Assembly: GCF_026341275.1 (NCBI RefSeq)
Contig: NZ_JAIFZO010000002.1
Location: forward strand, 8,276,118-8,340,117
Source of the DNA: Streptomyces ortus
GTDB lineage: Bacteria > Actinomycetota > Actinomycetes > Streptomycetales > Streptomycetaceae
Direction: 5' to 3'
Length of the DNA: 64,000 nt
Below, in pieces: positions 17,023 through 24,841 of this stretch. Both the position numbers and the translations under genes were made by a program. The stretch's first letter is position 1; each line of letters opens with the position of its first letter. The notes beneath the pieces were generated by a model. The model saw only the letters and a list, made by a program, of their open reading frames with translations. It did not search any database and was not told the origin of the DNA.

Positions 17023-18149
17023 GGCAGCTCCTTGAGCATGGTCATGGTGCGGCCCATCAGCGCGGGCACATCGGCGTCACGGACGCCGTCGAGCTGCCAC
17101 CGGCCGATCTGCACCGACGCTTCCACGACGGGGCGGACCCGGGCGATCCGCCGCTCGTAGTACCTCTGGAACAAGGCGTCGTCCCAGGAGGGGTTCTCCG
17201 TCAGCAGCTGTGCGAGAACCCAGGCGTCCTCCATCGACAGGGCGGCGCCCTGGGCGAGGGTGGGGGGACAGCAGTGGGCGGCGTCACCGACGAGGACGAT
17301 CCGGCCGCGGTGCCAGGAGCCTTCCACCAGCATGTGCTCGAACCAGGTGTAGTTGACCTTCGCGGGGTCGGTGATGTGCGCGGTGATCTCCGGCCAGAAG
17401 CCGCCGTACGCGGAGGCCAGGCGGCGCATCTCGTCGGCGTACGACTCCGGGGGGATCGAGGTCCGGTCGCGGTTGCCCTCGACGACGTAGGCGTACAAGG
17501 TGGTGTCGCTGGTGGGGCAGTAGCCGGCGATGTAGGAGGGGCCGCCGTAGGCGAGGTCGGTACGGGTCACGCCGGCCGGACGCGGGGCGGCGACGCGCCA
17601 GATGGCCATGCCGGTCGGTTCCGGTTTCTCGGTGATGCCGACGGCGGCACGGGTGGTGGAGCCGAGTCCGTCGGCGGCGATCACCAGGTCATAGCGGTTC
17701 TCGGTACCGTCGCTGAACAGCACATTGACGCCGTCGGCGTCCTGTTCCAGGGAAGTGGCCGTGCTGCCCAGGCGCACCCGGGCGCCGCTCGCGCGGACGG
17801 CGTCCATGAGGATCTGCTGGAGCCGCGGGCGCTGCATACCGACCGTGGCGGGCAGGTCGTCGCCGCCGGTGCGGAGGTCCTCGGCGACATGCAGGACGCT
17901 GCCGTCGGGGGCCGTGATGCCGACGGCGTCGAAGCCGAAGCCGGACGCCTCGACCCGGTCCCACACGCCCAGCTCGCGCAGCACCCGCAGGGCGTTGCCC
18001 TGGAGGGTGATGCCCGAGCCCGCGGTGGCGTTCCAGTCGTCCCTGGCCTCGATCAGGTCCACGCTCAGACCGGCACGGCGCAGCAGGACCGTCACGGTGT
18101 TGCCGGCCGCGCCGCCGCCGATCACCAGGACCGTGCGGGCTTCATCCAT
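17019..18149 (-). CDS. FAD-dependent aromatic monooxygenase
   Basis: A 376-residue class A flavoprotein hydroxylase: dinucleotide motif VIGGGAAG at residues 9-16, ADGLGSTTR in the middle (DG motif) and GDAAHCCPPTLAQGAALSMED for FAD ribityl binding. It probably hydroxylates the ring of an aromatic acid (salicylate-hydroxylase style), preparing it for the extradiol dioxygenase in the same operon. It overlaps the amidohydrolase by four bases and is separated from the cyclase gene by 54 bp. Confidence 0.85.
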   Translation of the reverse strand: MDEARTVLVIGGGAAGNTVTVLLRRAGLSVDLIEARDDWNATAGSGITLQGNALRVLRELGVWDRVEASGFGFDAVGITAPDGSVLHVAEDLRTGGDDLPATVGMQRPRLQQILMDAVRASGARVRLGSTATSLEQDADGVNVLFSDGTENRYDLVIAADGLGSTTRAAVGITEKPEPTGMAIWRVAAPRPAGVTRTDLAYGGPSYIAGYCPTSDTTLYAYVVEGNRDRTSIPPESYADEMRRLASAYGGFWPEITAHITDPAKVNYTWFEHMLVEGSWHRGRIVLVGDAAHCCPPTLAQGAALSMEDAWVLAQLLTENPSWDDALFQRYYERRIARVRPVVEASVQIGRWQLDGVRDADVPALMGRTMTMLKELP

Positions 18150-18203
18150 CGGGAACTCCCTTGTTCCGCTGTCTGCTTGAACGGTGACGACGTGGTGCGT
18201 CGC

Positions 18204-19166
18204 CTACTTGACGGCGATCGGGTTGACGGGCGATCCGACGGCCCCGGTGATGGGCAGCGGCGCCGCGGTGAGCCAGAACTCGTACACCCCGTCGGCCGCG
18301 CAGTCCTTGGCGAGCCCTTCCAGGTCCCACATCTCGCCGATCAGCAGGCCCATGTGGGGGATGGCGACCTGGTGCAGAGGCTGGAAGGCGTGCTCGAACT
18401 CGTTCGGCCGCACCTCGAAGCCCCAGGTGTCGGTGGCGATCGCGGCCATCTCGGTGCCGTGCAGCCAGCCGGCCGAGGTGAACGACAGGCCGGGCGCGGC
18501 ACCGCCGGCGTAGTCACCCCAGCCGTTCCGGCGAACCCGGGCGAGCTGCCCGGTGCGCACGAGGACGATGTCCCCGCGTCCCACGGACACCCCCTGGGCC
18601 GTCGTGGTCGCGGTCAGATGTTCTCCGGTGACGGCGAAGCCGTCGGGCAGTTCCCCGTCGGTGCCGATCGTCCGTCCGACATCGAGGAGGACACCACGTC
18701 CGGCGACGTACGGGGCCATGTGCTCGATCCCGGTGACGAGGTCGCCGTCGGAGGTGACGACCTTCTCGGCCGGCCGCCCGTTCCACGCCACGCCGTGGTC
18801 GAAGATGTGCCCGAGCCCGTCCCACTGGGTGGAGCACTGCAGCGGCATCGAGATGACGTCGTCGGCGCCGCCGATGCCGTGCGGGAAGCCCTGGTTGCCG
18901 AGAGCGGCGTCGGTGCCGGTGTCGAGCATCGTGTGCACCGGGTTGGTCCGGCGCCGCCAGCCCTTCTGCGGCCCGTCCATGTCGAACCGCTGAGCGAGGG
19001 AGAAACTGACGCCGCGCCGGATCAGGGTGGCGCCCTCACGACGCTTGGCGGCGTCGAGGAAGTTCAGCGTGCCGAGCACGTCGTCCTCCCCCCAGCGACC
19101 CCAGTTGGAATACGCCTTGGCGGCCTCGGCGATCGACCCCTCGGGATCGTTGCGGTCCAAGGTCAT
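18204..19166 (-). CDS. cyclase-family metal-dependent hydrolase
   Basis: A 320-residue member of the kynurenine-formamidase-like cyclase family (PF04199). The metal-site region is QWDGLGHIFDHG near residue 110 (the family HxGTHxD motif in its WDGLGH variant), and VRTGQLARVR and GLSFTSAGWLHG follow. Members hydrolyse amides, formamides or lactones. In this operon it could open a lactone or an amide substrate. Start overlaps the upstream FAH stop by four bases (ATGA). Confidence 0.8.
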   Translation of the reverse strand: MTLDRNDPEGSIAEAAKAYSNWGRWGEDDVLGTLNFLDAAKRREGATLIRRGVSFSLAQRFDMDGPQKGWRRRTNPVHTMLDTGTDAALGNQGFPHGIGGADDVISMPLQCSTQWDGLGHIFDHGVAWNGRPAEKVVTSDGDLVTGIEHMAPYVAGRGVLLDVGRTIGTDGELPDGFAVTGEHLTATTTAQGVSVGRGDIVLVRTGQLARVRRNGWGDYAGGAAPGLSFTSAGWLHGTEMAAIATDTWGFEVRPNEFEHAFQPLHQVAIPHMGLLIGEMWDLEGLAKDCAADGVYEFWLTAAPLPITGAVGSPVNPIAVK

Positions 19167-20176
19167 GACGAGGCCTCCGCCACGGCCTCCGCCACACACC
19201 GCGTGCGCTGCGCACCGAGCCCGGTGACCGAGCCCTCCATCACGTCTCCGTCGCGCAGCAGTCGGCCCCAGTGCATGCCGTTGCCCGCGGGGCTGCCGGT
19301 CAGCACCAGGTCACCGGGCAGGAGCCGGGCGGTGTGTGAGGCGTAGGAGACCATGCGCGCCACGTCGAAGATCATGTCTTTCGTGGACTCGTCCTGCATC
19401 GTCTCGCCGTTCAGCTTCAAGGTCAGCCGCAGGTCGTCCGGGCGTGCGATCGACTCGGTGGGCACGATCCAGGGACCGAGCGGGGTGAAGCCGGGAGCGT
19501 TCTTGCTGCGCAGCCAGTCGGTGCCGATGGCCGGCATGTCCCGGCGGAACACGGTGGCACGGTCGGTGAGATCGTTGGCGATCGTGTACCCGGCCACGTA
19601 CTCCAGGGCCTCGTCCACCGTCACCCGGTGGGCCGGTCGGCCGATGACCGCGGCCAGCTCAAGCTCCCAGTCGGGCTGCTCGGCCCAGGCCGGCAGCGTG
19701 ACGTCGTCGTAGGGCCCGGTGATCGCACTCGGCAGCCCGATGAACACGTACGGCAGGTCCTCCGCCGCCCGCCGGTCCATGATCTCCGCCGCCTCCGCCC
19801 GCCGCTCCGCCTCCGGCCGCTCGTCGTCCGGCGCGCGGTGCGCCACGTGCAGGTCGATCACGTGCTGCCGGTAGTTCGCGCCCGACTGGAACACCTGGCG
19901 CGGCTCGACCGGAGCGTGTACCCGGAGGCCGGCGAGCGGCCTCCACGCCAGGTCGCCGTCGCCCGCCAGCGTGCGCAGCCGCGGCAGGACGGCCTCCCAG
20001 TTCCCCAACAGCCGCCGTACGTCGAGCCGTTCGTCGTCGAGGACGGCTCGCAGGCCGAGCACCCGGGCATCCGGAGTGACCAGAGCGGGAAAGACCGGCC
20101 CGTCCGTGTCGGACAGGGTCGCCAGGGCGAACGGTCCGGCGAAGAGCGCGGACGCGGAGTTTGGTTTCACGGACAT
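19163..20176 (-). CDS. fumarylacetoacetate hydrolase family enzyme 2
   Basis: A 337-residue FAH-fold enzyme and first gene of the operon. Core motifs: GANYRQHVIDLHVA, DWELELAAVIGRPAHRV, GYTIANDLTDRATVFR, SKNAPGFTPLGPWIVP and PGDLVLTGSPAGNGMHWG. It is clearly not a recent duplicate of the other FAH enzyme (different length and motifs), so the two probably act at different steps. It is divergent from the LysR gene and is probably its main target. Confidence 0.83.
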   Translation of the reverse strand: MSVKPNSASALFAGPFALATLSDTDGPVFPALVTPDARVLGLRAVLDDERLDVRRLLGNWEAVLPRLRTLAGDGDLAWRPLAGLRVHAPVEPRQVFQSGANYRQHVIDLHVAHRAPDDERPEAERRAEAAEIMDRRAAEDLPYVFIGLPSAITGPYDDVTLPAWAEQPDWELELAAVIGRPAHRVTVDEALEYVAGYTIANDLTDRATVFRRDMPAIGTDWLRSKNAPGFTPLGPWIVPTESIARPDDLRLTLKLNGETMQDESTKDMIFDVARMVSYASHTARLLPGDLVLTGSPAGNGMHWGRLLRDGDVMEGSVTGLGAQRTRCVAEAVAEASS

Positions 20177-20215
20177 GTCCCCTTGGTTGCGGTGGGACTA
20201 ATCTGGACCCGCCAC

Positions 20216-20227
20216 CCCTGATCAGGG
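20216..20227. promoter_or_regulatory. 12-bp palindrome in divergent promoter
   Basis: CCCTGATCAGGG is a perfect palindrome 40 bp upstream of the catabolic operon start and in front of the LysR leader. It could be the LysR site or part of a core promoter; LysR sites are usually interrupted palindromes, so this is tentative. Confidence 0.4.
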
Positions 20228-20314
20228 AAATAGATTCTGTGGATGGCTGGCATCCACCGGACGAATACTCGCCGATCAGGCCGTACAACCGCTCATGCCC
20301 CGCACCCGATCAGG

Positions 20315-20377
20315 CCGTACGACCGAGGAAGACAGCCGTACGACCGAGGAAGACAGCCGTTCAACCGAGGAAGACCC
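20315..20377. repeat. 21-bp tandem repeat x3 carrying the SD of the LysR gene
   Basis: Two perfect copies and one near copy of a 21-bp unit starting CCGTACGACCGAGGAAGAC, at 20315, 20336 and 20357. Each holds GAGGAAGAC; the last one serves as SD for the GTG at 20378. A related partial unit (GATCAGGCCGTACAACCG) lies upstream at 20275. The unit is a multiple of three. Confidence 0.8.
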
Positions 20378-21295
20378 GTGAATCTCAGTCGCCTGGACCT
20401 CAACCTCGTCGTCGCCCTGAGAGCGCTCCTCGAAGAGCGCAACGTGACGCGCGCCGGGCAGCGCGTCGGCCTCAGTCAGCCCGCCATGAGTGCCGCCCTG
20501 GCCCGGCTGCGGCGCCACTTCGGCGACGACCTGCTCGCCCGCGTCGGCGGCCACTACGAGCTCACGGCGCTCGGTCAGGTCCTCCTCAACCGCACCTCCA
20601 CCGCCTACGACGTACTGGAACGGCTGTTCGCCAGTCAGGCCGACTTCGATCCGGCCAGGGAGAGCCGCGAGTTCAAGGTGATGGCGTCCGACTACGCGGT
20701 GGCCGTCTTCGGTACCGAACTCGCCCGTGTCGTGCACGAGGAGGCCCCCGGTGTCCGGCTGCGCTTCACCCAGACCTCACCGACCGTCGTCGACGACACC
20801 GCCACCCTGCTCAGCGCCATCGACGGCCTGCTCATGCCGCACGGCGTCATCAGCGATTTCCCCGCCACCGACCTGTACGACGACCGGTGGGTCTTCCTCG
20901 TCTCGGCCGACCATCCGGAGATCGGCGACCGGCTCACCCGCGAAGACCTCGCCCGGCTGCCGTGGGTGACCTACCAGCGCACGTACGACGCTCCGGCCGT
21001 GCGCCAACTCGGCATGCTCGGCATCGAGCCGCGCGTGGAGGTGTCCGTCGACAGCTTCCAACTGCTCCCGCTGCTGGTCGCGGGTACCCGCCGTATCGCG
21101 CTGGTCCAGGGACGCCTGGCGCGGCTGCTCGCCCCGATCGCCGCCGTCCGCGTACTGGAGCCGCCCTACGAGGCGGTGCCTCTGCGTGAGGCCCTGTGGT
21201 GGCATCCCGTGCACACGCACGACGCGGCCCACAGCTGGCTGCGCGAGACCAGCGCGCGCGTCGGCGCGCGACTGGCGGCGAACGGGGCCGAGTGA
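20378..21295 (+). CDS. LysR-family regulator
   Basis: A 305-residue LysR regulator: winged HTH at residues 5-62 (LNLVVALRALLEERNVTRAGQ, GLSQPAMSAALARLRRHF) followed by an effector-binding domain like that of NodD/LinR-type regulators (FKVMASDYAVAVFG). The GTG start is set by GAGGAAGACCC. It is divergent from the seven-gene catabolic operon and probably activates it in response to the aromatic substrate. Confidence 0.85.
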   Translation: MNLSRLDLNLVVALRALLEERNVTRAGQRVGLSQPAMSAALARLRRHFGDDLLARVGGHYELTALGQVLLNRTSTAYDVLERLFASQADFDPARESREFKVMASDYAVAVFGTELARVVHEEAPGVRLRFTQTSPTVVDDTATLLSAIDGLLMPHGVISDFPATDLYDDRWVFLVSADHPEIGDRLTREDLARLPWVTYQRTYDAPAVRQLGMLGIEPRVEVSVDSFQLLPLLVAGTRRIALVQGRLARLLAPIAAVRVLEPPYEAVPLREALWWHPVHTHDAAHSWLRETSARVGARLAANGAE

Positions 21296-21382
21296 CCGCG
21301 CGCCGACCCGTATGGCCGACGCGCCGCCGTCACCTCCGTCCGAAGGGTCTGAAACCGAAGGGGTCAGAAACCGCCCCCGGGA

Positions 21383-22501
21383 TCAGGCCGCGGCGAGCTC
21401 CTGCTCGCGGTCCGGCGTCCTGACCGCGGGCTTCTTGTTCGGCAGAGAGAGCCGGAAGACCTTGTGCCAGGCGGAGAACACCTGCTTGGGCAGCGGCCCG
21501 GTGATGTACTCCAGCTCGTACTTCTCGAACAGCGCGCGCACCTTCACGGCGACCTCGGCGTACCGGTTGCTCGGCAGGTCCGGGAAGAGGTGGTGCTCGA
21601 TCTGGTGCGACAGGTTGCCGGTCATGAAGTGCATGGCCTTGCTGCCGCTGATGTTCGCCGAGCCCATCATCTGGCGCAGGTACCACTGGCCGCGCGTCTC
21701 GCCCTTGATCGACCGGCGCTCGAAGACCTGTACGCCCTCGGGGAAGTGCCCGCACATGATCACCGAGTGGGTCCAGAGGTTGCGGACCAGGTTCGCGGTG
21801 AACGTGGCGGCGAGCGTGGACAGGAACGACGGGCCCGACAGCAACGGGTGGATCACGTAGTCCTTGAGCACCTGCTTGCGGATCTTGCGGCCCACGGCCC
21901 TGGCCCGTGCGCGGAACTCCGGGTTGTTGCGGCGGCGCTTGTGCAGGTTCTTGCCGAGCTCCAGGTCGTACGCCGCGATGCCGTACTCGAAGAAGCAGGC
22001 GTTGAGGAAGTTCCACAGCGGCTGGCCGAGGTGGAACGGATGCCACTTCTGGTCCTCGTCGACGCGCATGATGCCGTAGCCGAGGTCGTTGTCCTTGCCG
22101 ATCACGTTGGTGTACGTGTGGTGCAGCTCGTTGTGCGAGTGCTTCCACTGCTCGGACGGCGAGACGTGGTCCCACTCCCAGGTGGTGGAGTGGATCTTCG
22201 GGTCCCGCATCCAGTCCCACTGGCCGTGCAGGATGTTGTGGCCGATCTCCATGTTGTCCATGATCTTTGCCACGGACAGGCCGGCGGTGCCGAGCAGCCA
22301 CGCGGGCGGGAAGATCGAGAACAGGAGCACGCCCCTGCTGACCAGTTCGAGCTTGCGCTGCGCCGAGATGACCTTGCGGATGTAGGCGGCGTCGCTCTCG
22401 CCGCGGCTCGCGATCACCTCGTCGCGGATCGCGTCCAGCTCGCGCCCTAGCTCCTCGATCTGCTCCGCGGTCAGGTGGGCGGTGGGGTCGATGGCGGTCA
22501 A
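21383..22501 (-). CDS. membrane fatty-acid desaturase
   Basis: A 372-residue diiron desaturase. The three histidine boxes are visible: HNILHG, HNELHH and HQIEHHLFP, with hydrophobic segments between. It introduces a double bond into acyl chains using electrons from the adjacent ferredoxin reductase, as in DesA3-type systems. A TTG start at 22501 with TAGGAG upstream is chosen; the open frame continues upstream only as an antisense of the reductase. It is 7 bp from that gene, so the two are co-translated. Confidence 0.87.
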   Translation of the reverse strand: MTAIDPTAHLTAEQIEELGRELDAIRDEVIASRGESDAAYIRKVISAQRKLELVSRGVLLFSIFPPAWLLGTAGLSVAKIMDNMEIGHNILHGQWDWMRDPKIHSTTWEWDHVSPSEQWKHSHNELHHTYTNVIGKDNDLGYGIMRVDEDQKWHPFHLGQPLWNFLNACFFEYGIAAYDLELGKNLHKRRRNNPEFRARARAVGRKIRKQVLKDYVIHPLLSGPSFLSTLAATFTANLVRNLWTHSVIMCGHFPEGVQVFERRSIKGETRGQWYLRQMMGSANISGSKAMHFMTGNLSHQIEHHLFPDLPSNRYAEVAVKVRALFEKYELEYITGPLPKQVFSAWHKVFRLSLPNKKPAVRTPDREQELAAA

Positions 22502-22508
22502 GGTGCTC

Positions 22509-23564
22509 CTACCGTTCGATGTCGCACGGGCCCGCCGCGGCGGACACGCAGGTCTGGATGAGGACGCCCGGCTCGGCCTCGGTGATCTCGCCGGTGCGCA
22601 GGTCGCGGACGGCGCCGGCCTTGAGCGGCGTGACGCAGCCGAAGCAGATGCCCATGCGGCACCCGGAGGGCATGAGCACACCGGCCTCCTCGCCGATGTC
22701 CAGCAACGGCGTGGCGCCGTCCGCGTCGACGGTCCTTCCGGTGGTGCTGAACGTGACCTCGCCGCCGTCGCCGGTGACGACGACGGCGGGGCGGAAGCGT
22801 TCGGTGTGCAGACGCGCGGGTACCCCGTGCCCGGTCCAGTACTCCTCGGCGGCGTCGAGCAGTCCGGCGGGCCCGCAGGCCCAGGTCTCGCGCTCGGCCC
22901 AGTCGGGCACGAGTTCGTCGAGGCGGGCGATGTCGAGCTTGCCGTCCGTGTCGGTGTGCACCTCGGTGAGCCGCAGCTTCTTGTCCGCGTCGAGGCCGAG
23001 CAGTTCGTCACGGAAGATCACGTCGTGCGGCTTCGGCGCGCAGTGGACCATGACGACGTCGTCGAACTCGGTGTCGCGCAGCATGCCCATCACGGGCGTG
23101 ATGCCGCTGCCGGCCGTCAGGAAGAGCACCTTGGCGGGCTTGGCCGGCGGCAGCACGAAGTCACCCGTGGGCTGGTCGAGCTGGATCAGCGTGCCCGGTT
23201 TCGCCCTGCGGACCAGGTGGTTGCTGACCTTGCCGTCCGGGATCGCCTTCACGGTGATCGTGAGGCGGCCGTCCCGGCGGCTGGTCGGCGAGGTGATGGA
23301 GTAGGCACGCCACAGGCGCACTCCGTCGATGTCGACCCCGATCCGCACGTACTGGCCTGCCGTGTGGCCGCGCCAGCCCCGCCCCGGCCTGATCACGACA
23401 GTCGCGGCGTCGTCCGTCTCGGGATGCACGGCCTCGATGCGCCCACGCAGGTCGGCGCCCGCGCGCAGCGGGCTGACCAGGTCGAGGTAGTCCGACGGCA
23501 GCAGGGGCGTCGTGACCATCTCCAGCAGTTTCCACGCCCTGCCGCGGAGGGCTACGTTCGTCAT
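22509..23564 (-). CDS. ferredoxin reductase (FNR with C-terminal 2Fe-2S)
   Basis: A 351-residue electron-transfer protein: FAD-binding domain (WRAYSITSP), NAD(P)-binding domain (FLTAGSGITPVMGMLR, WACGPAGLLD) and a plant-type 2Fe-2S domain at the C-terminus with cysteines in SGCRMGICFGC and a last one near TCVS. It reduces the desaturase encoded 7 bp downstream. The start MTNVALRGR lies 87 bp from the divergent PucR-like gene. Confidence 0.87.
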   Translation of the reverse strand: MTNVALRGRAWKLLEMVTTPLLPSDYLDLVSPLRAGADLRGRIEAVHPETDDAATVVIRPGRGWRGHTAGQYVRIGVDIDGVRLWRAYSITSPTSRRDGRLTITVKAIPDGKVSNHLVRRAKPGTLIQLDQPTGDFVLPPAKPAKVLFLTAGSGITPVMGMLRDTEFDDVVMVHCAPKPHDVIFRDELLGLDADKKLRLTEVHTDTDGKLDIARLDELVPDWAERETWACGPAGLLDAAEEYWTGHGVPARLHTERFRPAVVVTGDGGEVTFSTTGRTVDADGATPLLDIGEEAGVLMPSGCRMGICFGCVTPLKAGAVRDLRTGEITEAEPGVLIQTCVSAAAGPCDIER

Positions 23565-23595
23565 GACTCCAGCTTGCTGTACCTCACGGAGTAAA

Positions 23596-23611
23596 GTCCT
23601 GACCGCAGGAC
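23596..23611. promoter_or_regulatory. candidate operator for the PucR-like regulator
   Basis: GTCCTGACCGCAGGAC has 6-bp arms around four bases and is flanked on both sides by GTAAA. It lies midway between the divergent reductase-desaturase operon and its regulator. Confidence 0.55.
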
Positions 23612-23650
23612 GTAAATCTGGTGGGCCGAATTGTTCGTGGAGAACAAAAA

Positions 23651-24790
23651 GTGAGTCATGCAATCAGGAGAGCCAGCGAACTGGCCCTCAATGAGACGAC
23701 GGTCACCGCGCTTCGGGCCGAGCTGAGGGCCACCGCCGACGAGGTCGTGCAGGCGATCATCGACGAGGTCCCTCCTTACGCCAACGCCCTTTCGGGCCGC
23801 ATGGGCGGCACCATCCGCCGAGCCGTCCGTACCGCGCTGGGGCACTACCTGGACCTCGCGAGCGGGCACGCCACGGGCGGCGACGCCGGGGACGCGGCCT
23901 ACGAGCTGGGCCGCGGCGAGGTGCGCGACGGCCGTTCGATGGACGCCCTGCTCGCCGCCTACCGCGTCGGCGCCCGGGTGGCCTGGCGGTGCCTGGCCGC
24001 GGGTGCCGTACCCGCGGGTCTGCCCGCCGCCGAGGTCGCCAAGTTCGCCGAGCTGACCTTCGCCTACATCGACGAGCTCTCCGCCGCGAGCGCCGCGGGC
24101 CACGCCGACGAACTGGCCGCCCGGGGCAGGGCCCACGAGCGCCACCTGGAACACCTGGCCCGCGACCTCCTGGCCGGCGCGAGCCCGGACGTGCTGCTGG
24201 CCTCCGCGCAGCGGGCGGGGTGGCAGCCCCCGGTCGCGCTGACCGCGGTCCTGCTGCCCGCCGCCCAGGCCCGCCCCGCCTACCGCGCGCTCGACGCGAA
24301 CACCCTGGTCCTCGACGATCTGCCGGACGCCACCGGTGTGCTGCTCGTCCCCGATGCCGACCGGTCACATCTGTCGCGGCAGCTGACCGACCGCGCCGCC
24401 GTGATCGGCCCGCCCCGGCCGTGGACGCGTGCCTCCGCCTCGTACGCGCGAGCCGTCCGCGCGCGCTCCCTCTCCTGCGACATCCGGGACACCGAGGACC
24501 ACCTGCCCGAGCTGGTGCTGAGCGCCGACGCGGACGCGTTCGCCGACCTGCGTGCCCGAGCCCTCGCACCGTTGCGGACCGTGCCCGCCGCGACGGCGCG
24601 GCGGCTGGAGGAGACGCTGCGGGCGTGGCTGCTGCACCAGGGCAGGCGGGACGAGGTGGCGGCGGCGTTGTTCGTCCACCCCCAGACGGTCCGGTACCGG
24701 ATGTCGCAGCTGCGGGAGCTCTTCCCGGATCTCGGATCACCCCACCGGGTCCTGGAACTGACGCTGGCGGTCGGCCTCCGGCCCACCTGA
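23651..24790 (+). CDS. PucR-like transcriptional regulator
   Basis: A 379-residue regulator with a C-terminal HTH of the PucR/CdaR type (RRDEVAAALFVHPQTVRYRMSQLRELF) and an N-terminal helical sensor region (DEVVQAIIDEVPPYANAL). Relatives sit beside desaturase-reductase pairs in actinobacteria. The GTG at 23651 with GTGGAGAA upstream is preferred over a GTG at 23621 that lacks an SD. It probably controls membrane-lipid desaturation. Confidence 0.8.
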   Translation: MSHAIRRASELALNETTVTALRAELRATADEVVQAIIDEVPPYANALSGRMGGTIRRAVRTALGHYLDLASGHATGGDAGDAAYELGRGEVRDGRSMDALLAAYRVGARVAWRCLAAGAVPAGLPAAEVAKFAELTFAYIDELSAASAAGHADELAARGRAHERHLEHLARDLLAGASPDVLLASAQRAGWQPPVALTAVLLPAAQARPAYRALDANTLVLDDLPDATGVLLVPDADRSHLSRQLTDRAAVIGPPRPWTRASASYARAVRARSLSCDIRDTEDHLPELVLSADADAFADLRARALAPLRTVPAATARRLEETLRAWLLHQGRRDEVAAALFVHPQTVRYRMSQLRELFPDLGSPHRVLELTLAVGLRPT

Positions 24791-24841
24791 CGCGTACGCC
24801 GGCTGAACCGCCTCTGCGGGCTGTGGACCGCCGGATCCGTG

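Noticed and set aside
16950..19346. 798-codon plus-strand open frame
   Set aside because: It is antisense to the monooxygenase and cyclase genes; low-complexity Gly/Val/Arg composition shows it is a GC-bias shadow.
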